From Lachnospiraceae bacterium (GTDB lineage Bacteria; Bacillota; Clostridia; Lachnospirales; Lachnospiraceae), in assembly GCA_017558145.1 (NCBI GenBank), contig JAFYWF010000020.1, positions 1 through 60,869 of the forward strand: DNA of 60,869 nt. The letters are read 5' to 3'. Numbering within the stretch: position 1 is the stretch's first letter; each line of letters starts with the position of its first letter. The position numbers and the translations under genes were made by a program. Below, one piece after another: positions 1 through 9,154 of this stretch. The notes below the pieces were generated by a model, which worked only from the letters and a program-made list of their open reading frames with translations, did not search any database and was not told the origin of the DNA.

Positions 1-48
1 ATGAGGATAAAAGCAGTGTGCAACACTGCGATATCCGAATTTGTGGTA

Positions 49-139
49 GGATTGCGAGAGTACGAAGTACGGAGCAATCCGTTATTAATTTATTATTTGG
101 GATTGCAACGGACACAGTACGGAGCAATCCGTTATTAAT
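49..139. repeat. Two tandem hairpin repeats at the left edge
   Basis: A 24-bp stretch ending in GCAATCCGTTATTAAT occurs at 66-89 and again, identical, at 116-139, a 50-bp period. Each copy is preceded by GGATTGC (49-55 and 100-106), which is complementary to the GCAATCC inside the copy, so each unit can fold as a hairpin with seven-base arms. I read this as a short intergenic repeat. It may continue beyond the left edge. Confidence 0.6.
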
Positions 140-146
140 AACACAC

Positions 147-172
147 AAAAAGGACTCCAAAGAGTCCTTTTT
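147..172 (-). terminator. Rho-independent terminator of the orotate phosphoribosyltransferase-like gene
   Basis: An 11-bp perfect stem (147-157 with 162-172) closes a four-base loop. In minus-strand sense the 3' arm ends in a run of five T. It begins 12 bases after the stop codon at 184. Confidence 0.85.
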
Positions 173-183
173 CTACTTTCATC

Positions 184-822
184 CTATAATTTCGAATACC
201 CATATGCATTTGCAAATGCATCAATTGATTTTTTATCTTTACACATTGAGCATCCTTCTGGAGCATACGCTTTATAATCCGGAAGATCTTTAATTGTAAA
301 GAGAGAATTAATTTCAATTCCCATAGAACTGTTAGCTGCACTAAAGATTGCACTAATTCCACTAATAGTTGCTCCGTAATAATTTAATGTCTGAATCGCT
401 TTTGCTAATGTTTGTCCAGTAGTAGCTGATGCCATTAAAAGAAGAATATTTTTCCCTTTAATCATAGGCTGAATATTATCTCTAAATACCATCTGTCCTG
501 TACTTGCAACTTCCGGAGTTGTTATATAAATTGTCTTATGATAGTTAATAGAAATAACCCCTGCTTTTGTCAATTCTTCTGCAAGATATGCACCTATAAT
601 TTCACATCCGTCCATACAAACAATAGTATCTACAATCGTATCCGGGCTAATTCTTTTGCTTAATTCTACTGCTGCCGCAGAAGCTTCGCTCAGACGACTT
701 TTAATTGTTGTCATATCCAACTAATAATTAACATGTGAGTTCGGTGTAATGAAATGTCCCGGGATTGCTTTCAATACTACCTTATCGTTTCCTTTCAAAG
801 AAACTTTCATCATATCCTGCAT
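184..822 (-). pseudogene. Orotate phosphoribosyltransferase-like gene with in-frame amber codon
   Basis: Reading from ATG at 822, which has a good AGGAGG site at about 829-834, gives 33 codons, then TAG at 723-721, then 178 more codons in the same frame to the stop at 184. The part after the TAG has the phosphoribosyltransferase PRPP loop (LLLMASATTGQTL, about residue 126 of the full frame) and a CSMC pair near the C-terminus. From memory, clostridial relatives read NSHINYYLD where this gene reads NSHVNY-stop-LD. A single TAT or TAC to TAG change would explain that. The full frame would be 212 residues. The downstream part could only restart at TTG 720 or ATG 714, and I see no ribosome site for either. 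The enzyme family joins orotate to PRPP in pyrimidine synthesis. It could be a pseudogene, a readthrough gene or a sequence error. Confidence 0.8.
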
Positions 823-993
823 GTCTTATCCTCCTTTTGTCCGAATTGTGTGACAATTATTTATATATATTTTAAATCATTATCGTTTTTTATGCAATAT
901 ATTTATATTGTTTTTATTTTCAGTTTATTCGTTTGAAATCTCTTTTCTTAACATGCAATTATATTTTTATTCTTGTTTCCTAATCAATAAAGA

Positions 994-1016
994 AGCCCAT
1001 CCACAAGGGATGGGCT
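994..1016 (-). terminator. Terminator of the phosphoglucomutase gene
   Basis: A 9-bp stem (AGCCCATCC at 994-1002 with GGATGGGCT at 1008-1016) lies just after the stop at 1035. In minus sense it is followed by a T-rich tract. Confidence 0.75.
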
Positions 1017-1034
1017 ATAATAATTCGTTATTTC

Positions 1035-2717
1035 TTATGAGAAAAGTGGTTTTAAAGCATCTGCTAATTTTGCTTTCTGAGCTTCTGCTTCTGCTAAATC
1101 TTTTCCTAAAGTTGTAAAGTATGTTTTAATCTTTGGTTCTGTACCGGATGGACGAACAACTACAGTTGCTCCACCTTCTAAGCCGTAGATTAATACGTTA
1201 GCTGCTGGAAGACCTGTTTCTTCTGGTTTCTTATAGTCAGTTACTTTAACAACTGCATATCCACCGATTTCTGCTGGAGGATTTTCACGTAACTGATTCA
1301 TAATACCAGCCATCTTATCCATACCGGAAAGACCTGGGAATTCGAAACTGTCTACTTTATTTAAGTAACGACCGTATTTAGCATAAATTTCTTCTAAACG
1401 CTGTTTGATAGAAGAACCAATACTTCTATAGTATGCTGCCATTTCACAGATTAACATAGAACCGATAACAGCATCTTTGTCACGTACGTAAGGACCTGCA
1501 AGGTATCCATAACTTTCTTCGAAACCGAAGATAAATCTGTCAACTTCACCAGCTGCTTCTAAACCGGCAATCTGATCACCAATCCATTTGAATCCTGTTA
1601 ATACACTTCTAAGTTCAACACCATAATTAGCTGCTACGGCATCTGCAAGTGGTGTTGAAACGATAGATTTTACTGCTACTGCTTTTTCCGGCATTGTTCC
1701 GTTTTCAATACGTCCTGCACAGATATAGTCAAGTAAAAGAACACCTACTTCATTACCAGAAACTAATTCATATGTTCCATCCGGACATTTAATAGCAATA
1801 CCTACACGGTCAGCATCTGGGTCTGTAGCTAACATTAAGTCAGCCTCAGTTTTTGTCGCTAATTCCAAACCTAAGCGAAGTGCTTCAAAGATTTCTGGGT
1901 TTGGATATGGACATGTAGGGAAGTTTCCATCTGGATACTGCTGTTCAGGTACGATTGTAATATCATCAATACCGATATCATTTAAAATTCTTGTTACAGG
2001 AACTAAACCTGATCCATTTAATGGAGAATATACTAATTTTAATCCTGCTGTTTTGCAAAGTTCAGGACGAACACTTCTTGCTTTGATAGCATCGTATAAA
2101 GCCTCTTTACAATCATCACCAACATATTCGATGAGACCAGCTGCCATACCTTCTTCAAAGCTCATCATTTTAGCACCTTCTAAGATATCTGTTTTCTGGA
2201 TTTCTGCATATACGATATCTGCTGCTTCGTCTGTCATCTGACATCCGTCTGGACCGTATGCTTTATATCCATTATATTTTGCTGGGTTATGAGATGCAGT
2301 TACCATGATACCTGCATTTGCTTCATAGTAACGTGTTGCAAAACTTAATGCTGGAACTGGCATAAGTGCATCGTAAATACGAACTTTAATTCCATTAGCT
2401 GCTAAAACCTGAGCTGCTGTTTTTGCAAAAACATCACTGTTAATACGGCTATCATAACTGATTGCTACTAACTGATTTCCACCCTGAGTTTTTACCCAGT
2501 TTGCTAATCCCTGTGTAGCCTGACGAACTACATAAATATTCATACGGTTAGTACCAGCACCTAAAACCCCTCTTAAACCTGCTGTACCAAATGCTAAAGA
2601 AACTGCAAAACGATCTTTGATTTCTTCATCATTACCTTCAATTGATTCTAATTCTGTTTTTAAAGCTGCATCTTCTAAATCAGCTTCCATCCAACGCTTG
2701 TAAGCTTCCAAGTACAT
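1035..2717 (-). CDS. pgcA: Phosphoglucomutase/phosphomannomutase (alpha-D-phosphohexomutase family)
   Basis: This cytosolic enzyme interconverts glucose-1-phosphate and glucose-6-phosphate (or the mannose equivalents), feeding glycolysis and cell-envelope sugar nucleotides. All four family signatures are present in order: the phosphoserine loop TASHNPAKYNG (about residue 140), the metal loop DPDADRVG (about 300), the sugar loop GFEESYGYL (about 400) and the phosphate loop RPSGTEPK near the C-terminus. Its length of about 560 residues matches Firmicute PgcA/YhxB. A GTG at 2726 is in frame, but it overlaps the purine-rich AGGATAGGTG ribosome site, so I chose ATG 2717. It stands alone, with its own terminator. 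Confidence 0.93.
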   Translation of the reverse strand: MYLEAYKRWMEADLEDAALKTELESIEGNDEEIKDRFAVSLAFGTAGLRGVLGAGTNRMNIYVVRQATQGLANWVKTQGGNQLVAISYDSRINSDVFAKTAAQVLAANGIKVRIYDALMPVPALSFATRYYEANAGIMVTASHNPAKYNGYKAYGPDGCQMTDEAADIVYAEIQKTDILEGAKMMSFEEGMAAGLIEYVGDDCKEALYDAIKARSVRPELCKTAGLKLVYSPLNGSGLVPVTRILNDIGIDDITIVPEQQYPDGNFPTCPYPNPEIFEALRLGLELATKTEADLMLATDPDADRVGIAIKCPDGTYELVSGNEVGVLLLDYICAGRIENGTMPEKAVAVKSIVSTPLADAVAANYGVELRSVLTGFKWIGDQIAGLEAAGEVDRFIFGFEESYGYLAGPYVRDKDAVIGSMLICEMAAYYRSIGSSIKQRLEEIYAKYGRYLNKVDSFEFPGLSGMDKMAGIMNQLRENPPAEIGGYAVVKVTDYKKPEETGLPAANVLIYGLEGGATVVVRPSGTEPKIKTYFTTLGKDLAEAEAQKAKLADALKPLFS

Positions 2718-2906
2718 TGTAATCACCTATCCTTCTCATTAATAAATATGTTACGAAATGCGACACATTCCGACTAATTACAGTATAAAAAAATCCCCCA
2801 AAAAAGTCAATCAACTACCAAAAACAAGGTAAAAATATTACACACTTTCCTAATTTTTTTACTTATATCAAATACAATTTTCATAATATCTTTATACCCA
2901 AATGCT

Positions 2907-4295
2907 TTATTTCTGTACCAACGGATTCCAAGATCCTCTAATATACGCACCTAAAAATAACACAAACAAAACCATATTATGACCAATCATACATCCCCAG
3001 GCAGATAATAGCCCCAACCCCAAAATCTGTGTACAAATATAGGTACCGACAATTCGAATCCCCCACATTCCAATCATACTATACACAAATGGTTCTTTTG
3101 TTTTTCCTACCCCAAGCATGAATCCTTCTACAATAATAAAAAAACCATAAAATGGTTCTGAAACAGCCACCATACGAAGTACCCTTGCTCCCAGTTGAAT
3201 CACTTCCGGATTTTTAGAGAAAAATCCCATAAAAATAGGAGCTACCACAAACAAGGCTGTACCAGTAAAAAACATCAACATGACTTCTATTGGCAAGAAC
3301 ATAGATGAAAGCTGCTTCATTCTTTTTCCATCTTTCGCTCCATATGCATTTCCAGCCAAAGTAGCTGCTGCTGTCTGCATCCCAAAGGCAGGAATGTAAA
3401 ATAACGACTCTACTGTATTTGCAATAGTATGTGCTGCGGTAGCTGCTTCTCCAATAGAATTAATCATTGCTGCAAACACTACATATCCCAAATACGTGCC
3501 AAATCTCTGAAGCATATTAGGCAATGCAACTTTTAAACATGGTTGCAAAATATTCCACTGTGGAACAAACCTCTCTTTTCTAGGAGATATCAGAGGATGT
3601 TTCCACAAAATTATCGTAATTAAAATACCTCCTATAGCAAAAGCGATTGCACTTGCAAAAGCCGCTCCCAAAACTCCCAAACCGATTCCGGGAATCATAA
3701 AGTTTCTTCCTAAAATCTCTATCGTTCTTGTTGGATATATAAACAAGAAATTTAGGAGTATATTTAATATATTAACTATCACACCAATTTTCATAGGTGA
3801 CTTAGTGTCTCCTACAGCTCTAAGTACATTGCCAAAAATAATGCTGGCCGTTCGAAATAACATTGGAGAATACAGAATCAGGAAGTACTTTCCCGCTAAT
3901 TCCTGTATTCCAGAATCTACCTGCATCCAAATTGGTATTTTGCAGCTTAAAGCAACCGTTATAAAAGTAAAAAATCCTCCTACCATAATCACCATCAAGG
4001 TAGCTTGTGCCGCTGCTCTTTTTGCATTTTTAATATCCTTTGCACCGCAGGCCTTAGCAATATAAGACAAAAATCCAATACTTAGTGCTCCAATAGATCC
4101 GTTGACAAGCCAATTAATCGTTCCTGTAGATCCCACCGCTGCCGTAGCCTGGGTTCCCAAACTCCCTACCATTGCAGTATCAATATATTGGACGGTAGTT
4201 TGCATTAATTGTTCCAACATAGTAGGCCAAGCCAGACTCAAAATAACAGCTATCATTTCTTTATTAAGAAAAACTTTCTTTTCTGCTTTCTGCAT
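2907..4295 (-). CDS. MATE-family multidrug/cation efflux transporter
   Basis: A 462-residue polytopic membrane protein with about twelve hydrophobic segments in two similar halves, as in the MATE family. It exports organic cations or toxic compounds in exchange for Na+ or H+. The first segment is preceded by the typical opening LSLAWPTMLEQLMQTTVQ. An internal similarity between the N-terminal part (GTIGxLSIGF type) and the middle part (AHTIANTVESLFYIPAFG) fits the duplicated MATE fold. The substrate cannot be read from sequence. It is transcribed divergently from sdaAB. Confidence 0.88.
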   Translation of the reverse strand: MQKAEKKVFLNKEMIAVILSLAWPTMLEQLMQTTVQYIDTAMVGSLGTQATAAVGSTGTINWLVNGSIGALSIGFLSYIAKACGAKDIKNAKRAAAQATLMVIMVGGFFTFITVALSCKIPIWMQVDSGIQELAGKYFLILYSPMLFRTASIIFGNVLRAVGDTKSPMKIGVIVNILNILLNFLFIYPTRTIEILGRNFMIPGIGLGVLGAAFASAIAFAIGGILITIILWKHPLISPRKERFVPQWNILQPCLKVALPNMLQRFGTYLGYVVFAAMINSIGEAATAAHTIANTVESLFYIPAFGMQTAAATLAGNAYGAKDGKRMKQLSSMFLPIEVMLMFFTGTALFVVAPIFMGFFSKNPEVIQLGARVLRMVAVSEPFYGFFIIVEGFMLGVGKTKEPFVYSMIGMWGIRIVGTYICTQILGLGLLSAWGCMIGHNMVLFVLFLGAYIRGSWNPLVQK

Positions 4296-4324
4296 TGTTT
4301 TATCCTTTTAACTAATGGTATAAT
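4295..4324 (+). promoter_or_regulatory. Candidate sigma-A promoter for sdaAB-sdaAA
   Basis: TTGTTT at 4295-4300 and a perfect TATAAT at 4319-4324 are 18 bases apart. This leaves an untranslated leader of about 90 bases before the sdaAB start at 4424. Confidence 0.5.
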
Positions 4325-4423
4325 ATGATAATTATGGAAATATTAATAACAAATCAAGAGATTTTTCTATTTTCCACAAACATGTATACCATCATATCAC
4401 AAAATAACTTTAGGAGGAAGACT

Positions 4424-5092
4424 ATGGCATTCATTAGCGTTTTTGATGTCTTAGGACCAATTATGGTAGGTCCATCCAGTTCCCATACAGCCGGTACCGC
4501 AGCCATTGCATTTCTGGCTCAAAAAATGATTAACGGCAATCTAAAAAAAGTGGAATTCACCTTATATGGGTCCTTTGCCAAAACCTATCGTGGACATGGT
4601 ACTGACCGCGCTCTTTTGGGTGGCATTATGGGATTTTCTACTTACGATACACGTATTCGTGATTCTTTCGAAATTGCCACTGCTAAAGGATTAGAATATT
4701 CTTTTGTAACCAATGAAGAAGATACTGAAATTTATCCTAATACAGTCGACATTACTATGACCAATGATCTAGACCAAACCATGACCATTCGCGGCGAATC
4801 CTTAGGAGGCGGAAAAGTCAGAATTGTTCGTATCAATAAAGTTAAAGTAGATTTTACAGGTGAATATTCTGCTGCCATTGTCATTCATCAGGACAAACCC
4901 GGTGTAGTAGCTCATATTACCAAATGCTTAAGTGATGAAGGCGTAAACATCGCTTTTATGCGCCTTTTTAGAGAAGCCAAAGGTCATATTGCATATACTA
5001 TCGTGGAATCGGATGATGATTTGCCAGAGAATCTCTCTGAAATGCTAAAGGAAAATTCCAATGTTCATGATGTTATGATTGTTCAAAAATAA
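4424..5092 (+). CDS. sdaAB: L-serine dehydratase, iron-sulfur dependent, beta subunit
   Basis: With the alpha subunit it deaminates L-serine to pyruvate and ammonia. ATG 4424 has a strong TAGGAGGAAG ribosome site, so I prefer it over the upstream ATG at 4325. It gives 222 residues. The N-terminus has the conserved MVGPSSSHTAGTA loop at about residues 14-26. The C-terminal 75 residues form an ACT domain (AAIVIHQDKPGVVAHITK) that in this family acts as a regulatory or assembly domain. It lies 30 bases ahead of sdaAA, in one operon. Confidence 0.93.
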   Translation: MAFISVFDVLGPIMVGPSSSHTAGTAAIAFLAQKMINGNLKKVEFTLYGSFAKTYRGHGTDRALLGGIMGFSTYDTRIRDSFEIATAKGLEYSFVTNEEDTEIYPNTVDITMTNDLDQTMTIRGESLGGGKVRIVRINKVKVDFTGEYSAAIVIHQDKPGVVAHITKCLSDEGVNIAFMRLFREAKGHIAYTIVESDDDLPENLSEMLKENSNVHDVMIVQK

Positions 5093-5122
5093 ATTACAAA
5101 AATAGAAAATATAGAGGAAAAT

Positions 5123-5992
5123 ATGGATTTTAAAAACGGAAAAGAACTTCTTGCTTTATGTGAAGAAAATAATATAAAAATATCTGAGGTGATGCGCCAA
5201 AGAGAATGTGTTCTTGGTGAAACCACTTTATCGGAAATTGAAAATCAAATGAAACAAGTTTGGAATGTTATGAAAGCTTCTGCAAAAAAAGCCATTAAGG
5301 AACCTTCTAAATCCATGGGCGGATTGATTGGTGGCGAGGCTAATCTTCTTGCAAATCATCTTTCTGCCGGAAAACAAATTTGCGGTAATATTTTAAGCCG
5401 TGGAATCACCTACGCAATGGCTGTTTTGGAAGTGAATGCCACTATGGGCGTGATTGTGGCAGCTCCTACAGCCGGTTCTTCCGGTATTGTTCCCGGGTTG
5501 CTTCTTTCTCTTCAGGAAGAACACCGTGTTTCTGATGGTTCTATCATGGATGCTTTATTTAATGCCGGTGCCATTGGTTATCTTGCCATGCGAAACGCCA
5601 CAGTTGCCGGTGCTGTTGGCGGTTGTCAGGCAGAAGTTGGTGTTGCCTCTGCCATGGCAGCTTCTGCTGCAGTAGAACTTTTAGGAGGGACTCCAAAACA
5701 GTGCTTAAACGCCGCTTCTACCGTATTAATGAACATGTTAGGTTTAGTTTGCGACCCTGTGGGCGGCTTAGTAGAATATCCTTGCCAATATCGCAATGCT
5801 GCCGGCGTTGCTAATGCATTGGTAGGTGCCGAACTGGCTCTCAGTGGCGTACCTCAATTAATTCCTTTTGATGAAATGCTTGCTACAATGTATACCGTAG
5901 GAAAACGACTTCCAGCAGAACTTAGAGAAACCGCTCTTGGCGGATGTGCCACCACTCCTACTGCATGTGCGGCATGTAATACCTGTAAATAG
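5123..5992 (+). CDS. sdaAA: L-serine dehydratase, iron-sulfur dependent, alpha subunit
   Basis: Catalytic partner of SdaAB, 289 residues, the usual size for the separate alpha chain. The family hallmarks are the glycine-rich GVIVAAPTAGSSGIVPG segment (about residues 110-127), the SMGGLIGGE motif near residue 70, and a C-terminal cysteine cluster (GGCATTPTACAACNTC) carrying the [4Fe-4S] ligands. The oxygen-labile cluster fits an anaerobe. The start has AGAGGAAA ten bases upstream. Confidence 0.93.
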   Translation: MDFKNGKELLALCEENNIKISEVMRQRECVLGETTLSEIENQMKQVWNVMKASAKKAIKEPSKSMGGLIGGEANLLANHLSAGKQICGNILSRGITYAMAVLEVNATMGVIVAAPTAGSSGIVPGLLLSLQEEHRVSDGSIMDALFNAGAIGYLAMRNATVAGAVGGCQAEVGVASAMAASAAVELLGGTPKQCLNAASTVLMNMLGLVCDPVGGLVEYPCQYRNAAGVANALVGAELALSGVPQLIPFDEMLATMYTVGKRLPAELRETALGGCATTPTACAACNTCK

Positions 5993-6000
5993 CATTATCA

Positions 6001-6030
6001 GGAAGAATACGTGTAAACGCGTATTCTTCC
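6001..6030 (+). terminator. Hairpin after sdaAA
   Basis: An 11-bp perfect stem (6001-6011 with 6020-6030) starts nine bases after the sdaAA stop. The tract after it is only moderately T-rich. It also lies downstream of the convergent reductase gene, so it may serve both strands. Confidence 0.65.
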
Positions 6031-6091
6031 CTTCCATAGGATTTGCATTACTAATTTCCTATACAACGCAGTACAATTCTTATGAACCATT

Positions 6092-7273
6092 TTATTTATT
6101 TCGATTTCTTTCTTGAGCTTCCTCACGTAAGCGACTTACCTCTTCCCACGTAGGAAGTTTTTTCATTACCTTGGGAAGTTCTTTCATAATTTCAGGAATT
6201 GCAATGCTTTGAGGACATACTCTGCTACATTTACCGCAAGAAATACAACTTTCCGGCTGTTTATCTGCATCCATAGCTTCTATTCTCATGGAAGCATTTA
6301 CCGTCGGCATAAATTTTAATTCATTATAAATACTAATTAACTTAGGAATATCTAATCCTTTTGGACATCCTGCCACACAATACTGACATGAAGTACATGG
6401 GACTGAAGTTTTCATCTCTTCCGCAAAGTCAAACAAAAGTTGTCTTTCTTCTTCTGATAACGGCTTATATTCTTCAAAGGTTTTCACATTATCTATCATA
6501 TGCTCCATTGCAGACATTCCACTTAATATCATATGCACATTTGGCAAATCCTGTAAGAAACGTAATGCCCAGGCTGATGTAGATTCTTCCGGTCTTCTTT
6601 CTCTAAGCATCTCTTCTTCTTTGGTACTTAATTTTGCAAGCTTTCCACCTCGAATCGGTTCCATAACCCACACTGGAATTCCCATGCTTTCCAGCATTTT
6701 ATATTTTTCTTTTGCCCCTTGCAAAGTCCAATCCAAATAATTCAACTGAATAAGGCAAAATTCCAATTCTCCTTGACAATAATCAATGATTTCTTTTATA
6801 ACCTCCATACTTCCATGGGTTGAAAATCCTAAGTGCTTGATTCTTCCATTTCTTTTTTGTTCCAATAAATAATCTACAATCTTCCATTTAGAATCTTTAT
6901 AAGTATGAATAGATTTTTCATATACATTATGAAGTAAATAGAAATCAAAATATTCTACCTGGCATCGTTCCAACTGCTCCTCGAAAAAACGTTCCGGAGT
7001 ATAATCATCAAAAATCTGATGTCCCGGAAATTTATCCGCTATATAAAATGACTCTCTTGGATACTTTGATAAAATACGTCCAATTAGCCGTTCTGATTCT
7101 CCATCATGATAAGGATATGCTGTATCAAAATAATTTACTCCATGTTCTATGGCATAGTTAACCATTTTTTCTACTTGTTCCTCATCAATTGTTCCCTCTT
7201 CATTTAAGGGTAAACGCATGGTTCCAAAACCTAACAATGATAACTTTTCTTCTTTAAATTTTTTATAAATCAT
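6092..7273 (-). CDS. Aldo/keto reductase with C-terminal 2x[4Fe-4S] ferredoxin domain
   Basis: A 393-residue protein. Residues 1-275 are an aldo/keto reductase TIM barrel with the conserved Asp-Tyr pair (NYFDTAYPYHDGESE), a Lys (IADKFPG) and the His of YLLHN. The last 110 residues are a ferredoxin-like module with two cluster motifs, CTSCQYCVAGCP and CISCGKCSRVCP. Such fused reductases are common in clostridia and are thought to pass electrons between NAD(P)H and ferredoxin-type carriers. The substrate is unknown. It is monocistronic as far as I can see. Confidence 0.9.
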   Translation of the reverse strand: MIYKKFKEEKLSLLGFGTMRLPLNEEGTIDEEQVEKMVNYAIEHGVNYFDTAYPYHDGESERLIGRILSKYPRESFYIADKFPGHQIFDDYTPERFFEEQLERCQVEYFDFYLLHNVYEKSIHTYKDSKWKIVDYLLEQKRNGRIKHLGFSTHGSMEVIKEIIDYCQGELEFCLIQLNYLDWTLQGAKEKYKMLESMGIPVWVMEPIRGGKLAKLSTKEEEMLRERRPEESTSAWALRFLQDLPNVHMILSGMSAMEHMIDNVKTFEEYKPLSEEERQLLFDFAEEMKTSVPCTSCQYCVAGCPKGLDIPKLISIYNELKFMPTVNASMRIEAMDADKQPESCISCGKCSRVCPQSIAIPEIMKELPKVMKKLPTWEEVSRLREEAQERNRNK

Positions 7274-7350
7274 ATCCCATCCTCTAATCTTTTCTATTAT
7301 TGTACAAAACCACGAGCATCACGCTTTGCGAGACAGCTCGCGCAAACTAA

Positions 7351-7387
7351 ATATTGGCAAGAAAATCTAATCTTTTCCTGCCAATAT
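7351..7387 (-). terminator. Terminator-like hairpin of the CNNM/CorC gene
   Basis: A 15-bp stem with one mismatch (7351-7365 with 7373-7387) lies 13 bases after the stop at 7401. The downstream T tract in minus sense is short. Confidence 0.65.
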
Positions 7388-7400
7388 CAACATGTCATCA

Positions 7401-8771
7401 CTAATTTTTATTATTTTCTTCCACAAATATTTCTTCGTTCTCTTCTATATTTGATTCTGTTTTTTTATCTTTTAGCTGAATAATCGCTGTTTCTACCTGA
7501 TGTTCCTTAATATCCAATACTTGAATATTCATTTTTTCCAAATCAATTTCAAAACAAGATCCATCCTTGGGAATACTACCATATTCATGGAAAATCAGTC
7601 CACTCAAGGTATCATATTCTTCAGAATCAAGACTTACACCGATGGCTTCAGAAACTTCTTCCAAAGTTACGCTTCCTTGTACTTTCCATGTATTTTCTTC
7701 CAATAATTCAATATAACCTTCTTCTTCAACAATATCATTGTTACCAAGGTCACCTACCAACTGCTCTACCAGGTCATTGATAGTTACAATTCCTCTGGTT
7801 CCACCATACTCGTCTAAAATCACAGCAATACCGTGACGTTCTTTTCTCATATTTCTGAATAAGGTATCCGCTTTTACTGTATCAGGCACCATATAAGCCG
7901 GAGTAACAGCTTGTTGCATCACAGTATCTCTATCCTGTTGTTCCAATCTCAAATATGTCTTTGCATTTAAAATTCCTACAATCTCATCTGCAGAACCATC
8001 ACAAACAGGATATAAAGTATGTCTGCTATTGTAAATAATATCCTTCCATTCTTCCATAGAATCTTCCATATCCAACATAGTAACATCCGTTCTATGGGTC
8101 ATGATTTCTTCCGCAGACAAATCATCAAATTCAAATACATTCTGAATAAATTCTTTTTCCTCATGATCAATAGTGCCTTTTTCGCTACCCGCATCTACCA
8201 TCATACGAATTTCTTCTTCACTTACTTCTTCTATCTCTTCATTAGGATCAATTCCCATCAAAATTAATACCGAATTAGTAGAAATCGTCAAAAAGCTTAC
8301 AATTGGTTTAAAAAACGCTGCAATGCCACTAATCAAACCAGAAAGCCCCAATGCCAAAGGTTCTGCCTTTCTCATTGCTACCTGTTTTGGCACCAACTCT
8401 CCAAATACAAGGGTAAAGTAAGATAAAATTAATGTAATCACAACAACCGCAACAGATTCTAAAACATCTGCCTTTACCGGAAGCCCCCAACTTACCAAAG
8501 TATTTACTAAGACATCCGAAAAGTTTTCTGCCGCAAACGCAGAACCTAAAAATCCGGATAATGTAATAGCTATCTGAATGGTAGATAAAAATCTTGCAGG
8601 TTCTTGAGTTAATTTCACCAAACGTTTTGCTTTTTTATTTCCCTCTCCTGCCATTTTCTGCATTTTATTATCATTCATTGATATAATTGCAATTTCTGCA
8701 CAAGCGAAGATTGCATTTAATGCAATCAATGCTATTTGTAATAAAATCATAAATAAAATCGAGTTTCCCAA
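7401..8771 (-). CDS. CNNM/CorC (HlyC) family transporter with CBS domains
   Basis: The N-terminal 180 residues are a DUF21 (CNNM) membrane domain with three to four hydrophobic segments. A paired CBS domain follows (EIMTHRTDVTMLD at about 205, then DEYGGTRGIVTINDLVEQLVG at about 325), then a C-terminal CorC_HlyC domain. Homologues act in Mg2+ or other divalent cation efflux. The best ribosome site (TTGGAGGAAAG) sits eight bases before TTG 8771, and this start (reading MGNSILFMILLQ) keeps the first membrane helix whole. An upstream in-frame TTG at 8786 would overlap the ribosome site. The gene is preceded by a structured leader at 8868-8998. Confidence 0.87.
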   Translation of the reverse strand: MGNSILFMILLQIALIALNAIFACAEIAIISMNDNKMQKMAGEGNKKAKRLVKLTQEPARFLSTIQIAITLSGFLGSAFAAENFSDVLVNTLVSWGLPVKADVLESVAVVVITLILSYFTLVFGELVPKQVAMRKAEPLALGLSGLISGIAAFFKPIVSFLTISTNSVLILMGIDPNEEIEEVSEEEIRMMVDAGSEKGTIDHEEKEFIQNVFEFDDLSAEEIMTHRTDVTMLDMEDSMEEWKDIIYNSRHTLYPVCDGSADEIVGILNAKTYLRLEQQDRDTVMQQAVTPAYMVPDTVKADTLFRNMRKERHGIAVILDEYGGTRGIVTINDLVEQLVGDLGNNDIVEEEGYIELLEENTWKVQGSVTLEEVSEAIGVSLDSEEYDTLSGLIFHEYGSIPKDGSCFEIDLEKMNIQVLDIKEHQVETAIIQLKDKKTESNIEENEEIFVEENNKN

Positions 8772-8867
8772 AATACTTTCCTCCAAATAAGCAATTCAAA
8801 AATTATTGCTCTTTCAAATAATTCTCTTTCTTAACAGAGAATTTCTTTTAATCTAAATGTCATTAAA

Positions 8868-8998
8868 ACACAAAAAAACAAAGCCTATTCTCACTCTCGC
8901 AAGTAGAGACTACGCCCATACATATTTCCAATATAACACTCTAATGGAGGCTTATTATCCTGAGTCCCGGCGTCTCCGTCCATTTCTATCTATGTTCT
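8868..8998 (-). ncRNA. Structured 5' leader of the CNNM/CorC gene, possible riboswitch
   Basis: Read on the minus strand this region folds into nested helices: GGAG-ACGCC with GGCGT-agt-CTCT; inside it ACTC with GAGT enclosing AGG with CCT, and ATATT with AATAT; after it CTCT with AGAG. A competing pairing, AAGCCT with AGGCTT, sits right before a TGTTTTTTTG tract, as in a terminator that could compete with the aptamer fold. The position upstream of a metal-transport family gene suggests an ion-sensing leader. I could not match it to M-box, yybP-ykoY, NiCo or fluoride consensus motifs from memory. Confidence 0.5.
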
Positions 8999-9154
8999 CC
9001 TTTCTCACATAATCACGTTTAATATATGTATATCACTTATTATTCTTAATTTCTAACAAGTGATGCAATTATACCATTACTTCATAAAATATTCCATAAT
9101 TATTTTCTTAATTTTATCTAAACAAAAAGGTACGAATATCTGTGAAAAAAATAA

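Noticed and set aside
1..138. Plus-strand ORF starting at position 1
   Set aside because: It consists of the hairpin repeats and has no ribosome site in view.
49..139. Left-edge repeats as a CRISPR array
   Set aside because: Only two units are seen, the units carry their own hairpin arms and there are no cas genes in the window.
8868..8998. Leader RNA as an M-box, yybP-ykoY, NiCo or fluoride riboswitch
   Set aside because: The conserved core strings I remember for these classes are not present. I kept it as an unassigned structured leader.
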